Shown here piece by piece: positions 36,362 to 45,256 of a stretch of 64,000 nt of DNA. Each line of letters opens with the position of its first letter. Position 1 is the first letter of the stretch. Both the position numbers and the translations under genes were made by a program. The stretch is from assembly GCA_029562975.1 (NCBI GenBank), contig JAKQTR010000050.1, positions 1 through 64,000 of the forward strand, read 5' to 3'. The stretch is from Acidobacteriota bacterium. Lineage in GTDB: Bacteria; Acidobacteriota; Vicinamibacteria; Vicinamibacterales; JAKQTR01. Below the pieces are notes generated by a model. It was not told the origin of the DNA, did no database searches, and saw nothing but the letters and a program-made list of their open reading frames with translations.

Positions 36362-37786
36362 CTACAGCAGCTTCGCGGCCATCTCGGCGATCCGCGACCG
36401 CACCACGTCGTGCATGCTCAGGTGCGCGAAGTTCGGCTGGCCCTTGAACCGCTCCACGACCTGGACCAGGCCGTTCGAGAGCGCGTTGATCTCGGCCCGG
36501 TCGATCTGGTCAGGGTCGCCCGTCAGGATGACCCGGGAGCCCTCCCCCGCCCGCGTGAGCACCAGCTTCATGTCTTCCTGCGTCAGGTTCTGCCCGTCGT
36601 CCACGATGATGGCGGCGTCGTGGATGGAGCGCCCGCGCAGGTAGTTGATCGGCGCGATTTCAAGCAGGTTCGACTGCAGCAGGTTCTCGACGGTCGGGTG
36701 CGGCGCGTCCCTCCGCTCGCCGTGGTGATCCGCCACCTGGTTGCTGAAGCGCGTGCTGCCGTGCAGGCGCCGCATCACGAAGTCGAGGTTGTCGATCACG
36801 GGCTTCGCCCACGGGGCCATCTTCTCGCCGAGGTCCCCCGGCAGGAACCCCAGCTCGCGCCCCGCTTCGGCGTTCAGGCGGTACACCTCGATCCGCGAGA
36901 CCCTGCCGCTGCGGAGCATCTCGTACGCCGCGAGCAGGGCGATCAGGGTCTTGCCGGTGCCGGCGATGCCCACGAGGCTGACGATGAGCGACTGGTCGTC
37001 GAGGATCAGATCGCGCGCGCAGGCCTGCTCCGGGGTGCAGGGGCCGAAGCGCTCGCCGGGCTTGGTGTTGACGCGGCGGAGGTAGCCGGACCCGTCGTGG
37101 CTCTTGTAGATGCCCCAGGCGGTCTTGCCGTTGCCCGACACGTGCAGCTCGCAGCACTGGTTGGCCAGGAGCCGGGTCACGTCGCAGAGCGTGCCGAGAG
37201 CGTCAGCCGGCAGGCGCTGCTCGTGGTGGAGCGTCGAGAGCAGCCCGGCGTGCTCCTGCGGGACGTCGATGCGCACGCGTCCCGAGTAGAACTTCTCGGG
37301 CGACGCCACCGGCCGGTCGCTCCAGTAGTCCTCGGCGCTCACCGACCGCGCCCGCGCCTTGCAGCGCATCGCGGCGTCGCGCGTCACGAGGATGACCGCC
37401 TCGGCCGGGTGCCGCTGCTGGTATTCGTCGGCCAGCAGGATGATGGCATCGTCGGCGTAGCCCGGGTTGAACCCCGGCCAGGCGCGCGTCAGGTCGAGCG
37501 TCCCGCTGTGGAACTTGAGCAGCCCGCCGTTCAGCGGGATGCCCGAGCGGAGCTGGTCCGGCGGCGCGGCGCTCTGGATCTCGTCCAGGAACTTGATCGT
37601 GTTGCGCGCGGTGTAGCCCACGCCGTTCGCGGAGGTCCGCTTGCGATCCAGCTCCTGGAGGACCGGGAACGGCACGAGGACGGTGTTGTGCGACGTGAGG
37701 TTCTGGAGCGCGTCCGGAGCAGAAACGAGGATGCTGGTGTCGACGACGTAGGTCTTCCGGGATGATCCTGCGTCCGATGTCGCCAT
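36362..37786 (-). CDS. PIN-domain/PhoH-like ATPase (PhoH2 type)
   Basis: The 474-aa protein starts at ATG 37786 behind AGGAGG. Residues 1-150 are a PIN RNase domain (KTYVVDTSILVSAPDAL, then FNPGYADDAIILLADEYQ and VILVTRDAAMRCKA). Residues about 240-474 are a PhoH ATPase with Walker A VGIAGTGKTLIALLA near 272 and LGFLPGDLGEKMAPW. The Walker B region reads AAIIVDDGQNLTQED near 396, where the family normally has DEAQN. PhoH2 proteins are sequence-specific RNA helicase/RNases. The changed Walker B may lower ATPase activity, or aspartate may still serve. It is a single gene, divergent from cydA. Confidence 0.9.
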   Translation of the reverse strand: MATSDAGSSRKTYVVDTSILVSAPDALQNLTSHNTVLVPFPVLQELDRKRTSANGVGYTARNTIKFLDEIQSAAPPDQLRSGIPLNGGLLKFHSGTLDLTRAWPGFNPGYADDAIILLADEYQQRHPAEAVILVTRDAAMRCKARARSVSAEDYWSDRPVASPEKFYSGRVRIDVPQEHAGLLSTLHHEQRLPADALGTLCDVTRLLANQCCELHVSGNGKTAWGIYKSHDGSGYLRRVNTKPGERFGPCTPEQACARDLILDDQSLIVSLVGIAGTGKTLIALLAAYEMLRSGRVSRIEVYRLNAEAGRELGFLPGDLGEKMAPWAKPVIDNLDFVMRRLHGSTRFSNQVADHHGERRDAPHPTVENLLQSNLLEIAPINYLRGRSIHDAAIIVDDGQNLTQEDMKLVLTRAGEGSRVILTGDPDQIDRAEINALSNGLVQVVERFKGQPNFAHLSMHDVVRSRIAEMAAKLL

Positions 37787-37987
37787 CCGGGCCTCCTGGG
37801 GCCGGGACGCGGCGCCGCGGCGCGGACGCGCCTTCGCCGCCGGGGCGAGGACGACCGGCCGCCGAGCCCGTTCCGGCTCTGGACCTGGAGGCTCCCGCGC
37901 TGGGATGCGGACGCCGCCTGGACTGCCGTGCGGACATCATAACGCCGAACGCCGGCGGCCGCGCAACAAGTATCGCGGCGAACGAGG

Positions 37988-37993
37988 TAGACT
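37988..37993 (+). promoter_or_regulatory. Putative -10 box (TAGACT) for cydABDC
   Basis: TAGACT lies 57 bp before ATG 38050, in the 263-bp divergent gap with the PhoH gene. No -35 match and no Fnr- or ArcA-type dyad is evident. Confidence 0.3.
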
Positions 37994-38049
37994 ACGCGCC
38001 AGCGGGCCGGGCCGCCGCCCGGCCGCGTGAGCCTCGGGAGGAGGTTCGC

Positions 38050-39435
38050 ATGGACACCGTCCTCTTGGCCCGATGGCAGTTCGCCATCACGTCGGTCTAT
38101 CACTTCTTCTTCGTCCCGCTGACCCTCGGGCTCGTCTGGCTGGTCGCGGGCATGCACACCGCCTGGGTCGTCACGGGCCGCGACGTCTGGAAGCGGCTGA
38201 CGAAGTTCTGGGGAAGGCTCTTCCTCATCAACTTCGCCATGGGCGTGGCGACCGGCATCGTCATGGAGTTCCAGTTCGGGATGAACTGGGCCGAGTACTC
38301 GCGCTTCGTCGGCGACGTCTTCGGCGCCCCCCTTGCCATCGAGGCGCTGCTGGCGTTCTTCCTCGAGTCGACCTTCCTCGGGCTGTGGGTCTTCGGATGG
38401 GACAGGCTGCCGAAGAAGGTCCACCTGGCGTGCATCTGGGTGGTCGCCGTCGGATCGAACCTGTCGGCCCTGTGGATCCTCATCGCCAATTCGTTCATGC
38501 AGCAGCCGGTCGGGTACGTCCTCAACAACGGCCGCGCCGAGATGCGGGACTTCGCGGCGCTGGTCTTCAACCCGCACGTGCTGGTGCAGTTCCCGCACGT
38601 CATCACCGGCTCGATGGCGCTGGCCGGGTTCTTCGTGCTGGGGATCAGCGCCTGGCAGATCCGCCGGTCGCCCGACGAGGACAACCGCGACGCCTTCCGG
38701 CGGTCGTTCCGGATCGGCGCCGTCTACGCCCTCGTCGCTTCGCTGGCGGTGGCTGCCGTCGGCCACAGCCAGGCCCAGCACATGGTCCGCGTCCAGCCGA
38801 TGAAGATGGCGGCGGCCGAAGCGCTCTGGGAGAGCGCGGACCCGGCTCCCCTGTCGCTGTTCACGTGGGGCAACGAGCCCGAGCGGCGCGACGTGTGGGC
38901 GATCAAGGCGCCCAGCCTGCTGAGCTTCCTCGCGTACAACCGCTTCCACGGCGAGGTGAAGGGCATCAAGAACGTGCAGGCGGACTACGAGCGCCGGTAC
39001 GGACCCGGCGACTACGCGCCGCCGATCATGTGGACGTACTGGACCTTCCGCGCCATGGTGGGCGCCGGGACGCTGATGGTGCTGCTGGCGGCCTGGGCCG
39101 TGCTCGCGGTGCGGCGGAACCGCATCGACGCCAGCCCGCGGCTGCTCGCGCTGCTCGTGCCGGCCATCGCGCTGCCCTACCTCGCCCACAGCACGGGCTG
39201 GATATTCACCGAGATCGGCCGGGCGCCGTGGATCGTCTTCGGCCTCTACCGGATCTCGGACGGCGTGTCGAAGGCCGTCACCGCCGGCGAGCTCTGGCTC
39301 TCGCTGGCGGGGTTCACGCTGCTGTACGCCGCGCTCATGGCCGTCGACGTGTACCTCCTCGCGAAGTACGCGAGAGCGGGCGTCGGCGGAAAGGGGCCCG
39401 CGGCCGGCGACCACGCGGCCGCCGCGCGCGCGTAG
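38050..39435 (+). CDS. cydA: Cytochrome bd ubiquinol oxidase subunit I
   Basis: This 461-aa haem-binding subunit reduces O2 with quinol as donor. It starts at ATG 38050 behind GGAGGAGG. Landmarks are LLARWQFAITSVYHFFFVPL (haem b595 histidine), the b558 ligands in FNPHVLVQFPHVITGSMALA and TFRAMVGAGT, and FTEIGRAPWIVFG, where GRxPW normally has glutamine. The Q-loop region (after residue 240) is short, which places it with the short-loop (CIO-like) type. About nine helices are predicted. It is the first gene of cydABDC (gaps 14, 7, -4 nt). Confidence 0.95.
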   Translation: MDTVLLARWQFAITSVYHFFFVPLTLGLVWLVAGMHTAWVVTGRDVWKRLTKFWGRLFLINFAMGVATGIVMEFQFGMNWAEYSRFVGDVFGAPLAIEALLAFFLESTFLGLWVFGWDRLPKKVHLACIWVVAVGSNLSALWILIANSFMQQPVGYVLNNGRAEMRDFAALVFNPHVLVQFPHVITGSMALAGFFVLGISAWQIRRSPDEDNRDAFRRSFRIGAVYALVASLAVAAVGHSQAQHMVRVQPMKMAAAEALWESADPAPLSLFTWGNEPERRDVWAIKAPSLLSFLAYNRFHGEVKGIKNVQADYERRYGPGDYAPPIMWTYWTFRAMVGAGTLMVLLAAWAVLAVRRNRIDASPRLLALLVPAIALPYLAHSTGWIFTEIGRAPWIVFGLYRISDGVSKAVTAGELWLSLAGFTLLYAALMAVDVYLLAKYARAGVGGKGPAAGDHAAAARA

Positions 39436-39449
39436 GGGGAGGCACCGCC

Positions 39450-40460
39450 ATGGATCTCAACACGCTCTGGTTCATCCTGATCGGCGTGCTCTTCACCGGG
39501 TTCTTCATTCTCGAAGGCTTCGACTACGGCGTCGGCATGCTGCTGCCGCTGGGCTTCACCGACGCCGAGCGACGGAGGATCCTCAACACGATCGGGCCCG
39601 TCTGGGACGGCAACGAGGTGTGGGTGCTGACCGCTGGCGGCGCGATCTTCGCGGCCTTCCCGCATTGGTACGCCACCTTGTTCAGCGGCTTCTACCTCGC
39701 GCTGTTCCTGCTGCTCGTGGCCCTGATCGTGCGCGCCGTGGCCTTCGAGTTCCGCAGCAAGGACCGCAGCCCGGCCTGGCGCCGGACGTGGGACACGATG
39801 ATCGTGATCGGGTCGGCCGTCCCCGCCCTGCTCTGGGGGGTCGCCCTCGGCAACATCCTGAAGGGGGTGCCCATCGATGCGGCCAGGACGTACGCGGGCG
39901 GCTTCTTCAACCTGCTCAACCCGTACGCGCTCCTGACCGGCCTGACGATGCTGGCGGCCTTCACGGCGCACGGCGCGATCTTCCTGCACCTCAAGAGCAC
40001 GGATCCCATCAAGGCGAGGGCGATGGACGCCATCAGGATAGCCGGGCCGCTGGCCACCCTGTTCATCGGGCTCTTCGCCGTCGCCACCTACGCCTGGACG
40101 GACGCGTTCAGCCGGCTCGGCCTCGCCGCGGGCGCGGTCCCGCTGCTGGCTGTCGCCGCCATGCTCGGGGCCGGCGCCTTCGTGCGCGCCCGGCGCGCGG
40201 GATGGGCCTTCACGATGACCTGCCTCGCCATCGCGCTTGCCACCGCGACGATCTTTATGTCGCTGTACCCGCGGGTAATGGTGTCGAGCCTCGACCCGGC
40301 GTTCAGCCTGACGGTCTACAACGCCTCCTCGTCGCCGTACACGCTGAAGGTGATGAGCGTCGTCGCGCTGATTTTCGTGCCGGTCGTCATCGCCTACCAG
40401 GGATGGACGTACTGGGTGTTCCGGCACCGCGTCGGGCCGGACACCAGGCTGGAGTACTGA
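39450..40460 (+). CDS. cydB: Cytochrome bd ubiquinol oxidase subunit II
   Basis: The 336-aa partner of CydA starts at ATG 39450 behind GGGGGAGG. Conserved features are GFFILEGFDYGVGMLLPLGF in helix 1, NTIGPVWDGNEVWVLTAGGA, and FAAFPHWYATLFSGFYL. Eight or nine helices span the inner membrane. With CydA it forms the high-affinity bd oxidase used at low O2 or under respiratory stress. The gene lies 14 nt after cydA and 7 nt before cydD. Confidence 0.95.
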   Translation: MDLNTLWFILIGVLFTGFFILEGFDYGVGMLLPLGFTDAERRRILNTIGPVWDGNEVWVLTAGGAIFAAFPHWYATLFSGFYLALFLLLVALIVRAVAFEFRSKDRSPAWRRTWDTMIVIGSAVPALLWGVALGNILKGVPIDAARTYAGGFFNLLNPYALLTGLTMLAAFTAHGAIFLHLKSTDPIKARAMDAIRIAGPLATLFIGLFAVATYAWTDAFSRLGLAAGAVPLLAVAAMLGAGAFVRARRAGWAFTMTCLAIALATATIFMSLYPRVMVSSLDPAFSLTVYNASSSPYTLKVMSVVALIFVPVVIAYQGWTYWVFRHRVGPDTRLEY

Positions 40461-40467
40461 CCCGCGC

Positions 40468-42276
40468 GTGCTGACAGCCAGGGCCCGTCGCCGAACGGCC
40501 GCATCCGTCGCCTGCGGGACGCTGGCCGGCGCCCTCGCCGCGGCCTTCTTCGTCCGGCTCGCCTGGGCCGTGGACGCCGCCTTCATCGGCGGCAGCCCGC
40601 TCGGCAGCCTGGCGCCCGAGCTTGCCGGGCTCGCCCTCCTCGCGCTGGGCCGGGCCGCCGCCGCGTGGGCGGCCGAGGTCTGCGCCAACGCCGCCGCCAG
40701 CGACGCGAAAGCCGCGGCCCGTGACCGCCTCGTGCGGGCCTTGATTCGGCGCGGGCCGGGCGGCCTCGCCGCCGAGCGCACGGGCGAGCTGGCCCGCACG
40801 CTGGTGGGCGGCGTCGAGTCGATCGAGGCCTACGCCGGCCAGTACCTGCCGCAGGCCGCCCTTGCCGCCGCGGTGCCGCTCCTCGTCTTCGTCGCGGTCT
40901 TCGCCCTCGACCCGCTGTCGGCGCTCGTGCTCGCCGTCACCGGGCCGCTCATCCCGCTCTTCACCTGGCTCATCGGCGGGGCGGCGCGGGCGCGCACACG
41001 CCGCCAGTTCGTCACCCTCTCGCGGCTGAGCGCACGCTTCCTCGACGGCGTGCGGGCCCTGCCCGTCCTCAAGGCGTTCGGGTGCGCCGATCGGGAAGCC
41101 GCCGTGATCGCGCGGGCGAGCGATCGTTTTCGCGCCGTCACGATGTCGGTGCTGCGCGTCACCTTCCTGTCGGCGCTGACGCTCGAACTGCTCGCCACGA
41201 TCGGCGTCGCCATCGTCGCCGTCGAGGTCGGCCTGCGCCTCCTCTATGCCCGCCTGGCCTTCCGGGACGCGTTCGCCGTCCTGCTGCTCGCGCCCGAGTT
41301 CTACCGGCCGCTGCGGAACCTCGGCGCCGCGTTTCACGCGGGGCTCGCGGGGCGGGAAGCCCTGGCGCGCGTCCGTGAGATCGAAGGCCCGGAGGCGCCG
41401 GGCCCGGAGCCGCGGCTGGAGCCGAGGCCGGAGCCGATCGTCGCGTCGCGTGCGCGGGCGATGCGCGCGCCCCGGCCGGCCCCTGCGCACCCCGCTGCCG
41501 GCCGGCCGCCGCGGCGCGACGCCAACGGCGCAGCTGGTTCGCCCCCGGCCATCTCGTTCCGCCGGGTGGCGTTCTCGTACCCCGGCGCCGGCTGGCCGGC
41601 CGTGGCTGGCATCGACCTCGAGATCCCGGCGGGCCGGACCCTGGCGCTCGTTGGCCCGAGCGGGTCTGGCAAGACCACGGTGGCCGGGCTCCTGCTGCGC
41701 TTCCTCGAGCCTGACGCGGGCCAGATCCTGGCCGACGGGGTGCCGCTGCGGGCCTGGGCCCGTGACGAGTGGCTGGAGCAGGTGGCCTGGGTCCCGCAGC
41801 AGCCGCACGTGTTCCACGGGACGATCCGGGACAACCTGCGTCTCGCGCGCCCGGATGCCGGCGACGGGGCGCTTGCCGAGGCGCTCGAGCGGGCGCGCGC
41901 CGATGTCTTCGTGCGCGGGCTGCCGGCCGGACTGGACACGCCGGTCGGGGAGCGGGGCCAGCGGCTGTCGGGCGGCGAAGCCCAGCGCATCGCGCTTGCG
42001 CGCGCCTTCCTGAAGGACGCGCCGATCCTGGTCCTGGACGAGCCGACGGCCCATCTCGACCCCGGTCACGAGGCGGCGATCCGCGCGTCCATGATCGAAC
42101 TGCGGCAAGGGCGGACCGTGCTGCTCATCGCCCACCGCCTGACGACGGTGGCCGACGCCGACACGGTCGCCGTGCTGGCGGGCGGCCGGCTGGTCGAAGC
42201 CGGCACCCGCGAGTCGCTGCTGGCGTCGGGCGGCCGCTACGCCGCGATGCTCGCGGCGTACGGAGGGGCGGCGTGA
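40468..42276 (+). CDS. cydD: ABC exporter for cytochrome bd assembly, CydD
   Basis: The 602-aa protein starts at GTG 40468. Six transmembrane helices (residues about 10-300) are followed by a proline- and arginine-rich linker at about 310-365, which is longer than usual, and then the ATPase domain. Walker A is LVGPSGSGKTTVAG near 395, the signature is RLSGGEAQRIALARA near 500, and Walker B is ILVLDEPTAHLD. CydDC exports cysteine/glutathione-type thiols (and binds haem) and is needed to assemble bd oxidase. Position directly after cydAB makes the assignment strong. Confidence 0.92.
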   Translation: MLTARARRRTAASVACGTLAGALAAAFFVRLAWAVDAAFIGGSPLGSLAPELAGLALLALGRAAAAWAAEVCANAAASDAKAAARDRLVRALIRRGPGGLAAERTGELARTLVGGVESIEAYAGQYLPQAALAAAVPLLVFVAVFALDPLSALVLAVTGPLIPLFTWLIGGAARARTRRQFVTLSRLSARFLDGVRALPVLKAFGCADREAAVIARASDRFRAVTMSVLRVTFLSALTLELLATIGVAIVAVEVGLRLLYARLAFRDAFAVLLLAPEFYRPLRNLGAAFHAGLAGREALARVREIEGPEAPGPEPRLEPRPEPIVASRARAMRAPRPAPAHPAAGRPPRRDANGAAGSPPAISFRRVAFSYPGAGWPAVAGIDLEIPAGRTLALVGPSGSGKTTVAGLLLRFLEPDAGQILADGVPLRAWARDEWLEQVAWVPQQPHVFHGTIRDNLRLARPDAGDGALAEALERARADVFVRGLPAGLDTPVGERGQRLSGGEAQRIALARAFLKDAPILVLDEPTAHLDPGHEAAIRASMIELRQGRTVLLIAHRLTTVADADTVAVLAGGRLVEAGTRESLLASGGRYAAMLAAYGGAA

Positions 42277-44051
42277 GCCGGCCGTGGCGGTTCGTCGCGG
42301 CGCTTGCCCGGCCGATGGCCTGGCCGTTTGCCGCGGCGGCGGCGCTGCAGTCCGCCACCATCGCCTGCGGCATCGGCCTGATGGGCGTCTCGGCCTGGCT
42401 GATTGCGACCGCCGGCCTCCATCCGTCCATCGCCGTGCTGGGCGTGGCGATTGTCGGCGTCCGGTTCTTCGGCATCGCCCGGGGTCTGCTGCGGTATCTG
42501 GAGCGCCTGGCCTCGCACGGGGCCACGCTGTCGCTCCTTTCGAGGCTGCGCGTGACGATCTACCGCGCGCTGGTGCCGCGCTCGCCGTCCGGGCTGCTGG
42601 ACGAGCGAAGCGGCGACCTCGTCACCCGGCTCGTCGACGACGTCGAGACCCTGGATGCCGTCTGCGTGAGGATCGCCGGGCCCTCGGCTGCCGCCGCGCT
42701 CGTTGCGGCGCTCGTCGTCGCGGTGCTCGCGCCCCGCGGCCTGGCGCTCGCCGGCGCCGCCGTCGCGGGCCTCGCCGTTGCCGGCGTGCTGGCGCCGGCG
42801 CTGGCGCGGCGCCTGGGCGCGCGCGCGGGCGCACGGAGCGTCGCGCTGCGGGCCGACGTGGCCGCCCGCGCGGTGGACGCTGTGCAGGGAATCGGAGACC
42901 TGCTGGCCTTCGGCCGCGGCGAAGCGTTCCGCGCGGACCTCGAGGGCCGCACCCGCGATCTCGGGCGCGCCCAGGCGCGGACCGCCCGCGTCGCAGCGGC
43001 CGCGTCGGCGCTGGTGGCGCTTGCAGGCGACGCCGCCGCCCTCGCCGTTCTTGCGCTCGCGGTGCCGTTGGTTCGGGCCGGCGTCCTGGACGGCGTGCAG
43101 CTCCCGGTCGCCATGCTCGTCACGCTGGCGGCGTTCGAAGCCGCCCCGCCGCTGGCCGCGGCGTGGGCGCACCTGGGCGCGACGCGGGCCGCGGCGGTCC
43201 GGATCGAGTCCCTGGTGGGAGGCGCGCCCGCTGTCGGCGAGCCGGCAAGCCCGCTGCCGGCCCCGGAGGGGCGCACCGTCGACGTGCGCGGCCTGACGTA
43301 CCGCCATCCGGCCGCCGGCCGCGACGCGCTGCGCGAGGTCAGCCTCAGTCTGCGCCCCGGGCGCCTCGTGGCCGTGGTGGGGCCGAGCGGCGCGGGCAAG
43401 ACGACCCTCGCAGGCGTGCTGCTTCGCTTCCACGACGCGCCGCCCGGAACGGTGCTGCTCGACGGGCGCGACGTCCGGGACTACCGGGCGGACGATGTGC
43501 GCGGATGCTTCGCGTACGCCGATCAGCGCGCGAGCATCCTGACGGGCACGATCCGCGAGAACCTCCTCCTCGGCGCAGCGCCGTCCGCGGACGGCGCGCC
43601 GCCTGGATCTGACGGCCTTGCGGGCGCCGTCGAGCTGGCGGGGCTCGGCGGCCTCGTGCGGAGGCTGCCAGACGGGCTGGACACGTGGATCGGCGAGCAG
43701 GGGCAGCGGCTGTCCGGGGGCGAACGCCAGCGCCTGGCGCTCGCGCGCGCCGCGCTCAGGGCGGCGCCGTTTCTCATCCTGGACGAGCCGGGCGCGCATC
43801 TCGATCCGGCGGCGCTCCGCCGCGCCGACGAGGCGCTGCGCCTGCTGGCGCGCGACCGCGGCGTGCTGCTCGTGACGCACCGCACGATCGGGCTGGAGGG
43901 CGCGTCGGAGATCGTCGTCCTGCACGAGGGCGCGGTGATCCAGCGCGGGACCTTTTCCGAGCTGCGGCGGCAGGACGGCTGGTTCCGCCGGATGCACGAG
44001 CTGCAGCGCGCCGCCGCCGCGATCGAGGAGCCCGCCGCCCAAGCGCGCTAG
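42273..44051 (+). CDS. cydC: ABC exporter for cytochrome bd assembly, CydC
   Basis: The 592-aa protein starts at GTG 42273, overlapping the cydD stop by four bases (GTGA) with GGAGG upstream. The transmembrane part has the CydC-like GIGLMGVSAWLIATAGLHPS near its start. The ATPase domain has Walker A VVGPSGAGKTTLAGV near 370, signature QRLSGGERQRLALARA near 480 and Walker B FLILDEPGAHLDP, with glycine where threonine is common. It forms a heterodimer with CydD. The last codons carry TAGAAT, which may be the -10 of the next unit. Confidence 0.92.
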   Translation: MSRPWRFVAALARPMAWPFAAAAALQSATIACGIGLMGVSAWLIATAGLHPSIAVLGVAIVGVRFFGIARGLLRYLERLASHGATLSLLSRLRVTIYRALVPRSPSGLLDERSGDLVTRLVDDVETLDAVCVRIAGPSAAAALVAALVVAVLAPRGLALAGAAVAGLAVAGVLAPALARRLGARAGARSVALRADVAARAVDAVQGIGDLLAFGRGEAFRADLEGRTRDLGRAQARTARVAAAASALVALAGDAAALAVLALAVPLVRAGVLDGVQLPVAMLVTLAAFEAAPPLAAAWAHLGATRAAAVRIESLVGGAPAVGEPASPLPAPEGRTVDVRGLTYRHPAAGRDALREVSLSLRPGRLVAVVGPSGAGKTTLAGVLLRFHDAPPGTVLLDGRDVRDYRADDVRGCFAYADQRASILTGTIRENLLLGAAPSADGAPPGSDGLAGAVELAGLGGLVRRLPDGLDTWIGEQGQRLSGGERQRLALARAALRAAPFLILDEPGAHLDPAALRRADEALRLLARDRGVLLVTHRTIGLEGASEIVVLHEGAVIQRGTFSELRRQDGWFRRMHELQRAAAAIEEPAAQAR

Positions 44052-44095
44052 AATGGGCCGACGGGATCGCCGTTCGTCACCGAGAGGAGCCTGGC

Positions 44096-45169
44096 ATGGG
44101 GATCATGGATTTCATCAAGGGCGAGTTCATCGACATCATCGAGTGGACCGACGACTCGCGCGACACGCTGTCCTACCGCTTCCCCGACGAGGACAAGGCC
44201 ATCAAGCAGGGCGCGCAGCTCATCGTCCGCGAGTCGCAGGTTGCGCAGTTCGTCTACCTCGGCGAATTCGGCGACACGTTCGGGCCGGGCAAGCACTCGC
44301 TGACGACGGACAACATCCCGGTGCTGACGAGGCTGAAGTCCTGGAAGTACGGCTTCAACTCTCCTTTCAAGGCCGACGTCTACTACATCGCCACGCGGCT
44401 GTTCACCGGCAACAAGTGGGGCACGGCGAACCCCGTGATGGCCCGGGACGACGACTTCGGGATCGTGAGGCTGCGGGCCTTCGGCATCTTCGACTTCAAG
44501 ATCGTCGAGCCGAGGCTCTTCTTGAGGGAAGTGGCAGGCTCGGACCAGCACTTCCGCCTCGACGAGTTCGCCGACACGATGCGCTCGCGCATGGTGAGCG
44601 TGTTCAGCGAGGCGCTGGCGGCATCCCGCGTTCCCGTGCTGGACGTCGCGACGAGGTACTCCGAGCTCGGCGAGGCGCTGCTGCCCATCATCAACCCCTC
44701 GGTCGGATCGAAGTACGGCCTCGAGGTCACCAGTTTCATCGTCGAGAACGTGTCGGTGCCGCCGGAGGTCGAGGAGGCCATCGACAAGCGGTCGAGCATG
44801 GCCGCCATCGGCAACCTGAACGACTTCGTGAAGTACCAGATGGCCAAGGGCATGCAGGAGGGCGGGTCGGGGGCCGGCGGCACGGCCGCCGAGCTGGCCG
44901 TCGGGTTCGGCATGGCGCAGCAGATGCTGCAGCAGGGGCTGATGAACCCGCAGGCCCAGGCGGCCATGACCGCCGGCGGCGCCGCGGGCGCGGCGGGAAC
45001 CGCCGCGCCGGCCGTCGAACTGCTCGCGCCCGCCGACGTCGCGAAGCGGCTCGGCGTGCCCGAGGCCGACGTGATGGCCATCATCACGGCGGGCGAATTG
45101 AAGGCCAAGAAGATCGGCGCGAGCTACCGCGTGACGAAGGCGGCGCTCGACGCGTACCTCGCGCAGTGA
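44096..45169 (+). CDS. SPFH-domain protein with C-terminal helix-turn-helix
   Basis: This 357-aa protein (ATG 44096, GAGGAG) is of the YdjI-like, virion-core-like SPFH group. The SPFH domain spans about residues 20-230 (SQVAQFVYLGEFGDTFGPGK, then ASRVPVLDVATRYSELGEAL and SFIVENVSVPPEVEEAIDKR). After a glycine-rich stretch (residues 260-305) comes a MerR/excisionase-type helix-turn-helix, LLAPADVAKRLGVPEADVMA then SYRVTKAALDAYLAQ. There is no membrane helix. SPFH proteins scaffold membrane microdomains. The zinc-ribbon membrane protein that follows (gap 87 nt) is a usual companion of this group. Confidence 0.88.
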   Translation: MGIMDFIKGEFIDIIEWTDDSRDTLSYRFPDEDKAIKQGAQLIVRESQVAQFVYLGEFGDTFGPGKHSLTTDNIPVLTRLKSWKYGFNSPFKADVYYIATRLFTGNKWGTANPVMARDDDFGIVRLRAFGIFDFKIVEPRLFLREVAGSDQHFRLDEFADTMRSRMVSVFSEALAASRVPVLDVATRYSELGEALLPIINPSVGSKYGLEVTSFIVENVSVPPEVEEAIDKRSSMAAIGNLNDFVKYQMAKGMQEGGSGAGGTAAELAVGFGMAQQMLQQGLMNPQAQAAMTAGGAAGAAGTAAPAVELLAPADVAKRLGVPEADVMAIITAGELKAKKIGASYRVTKAALDAYLAQ

Positions 45170-45256
45170 GCGGTGCAGCGGCCGGAGGCTGAGCCGCCCG
45201 CGTCGGCGGGAGGCGACACGAGGGAGCCCCGGGCCTCGGCCCCGGGGGAGGACGCC

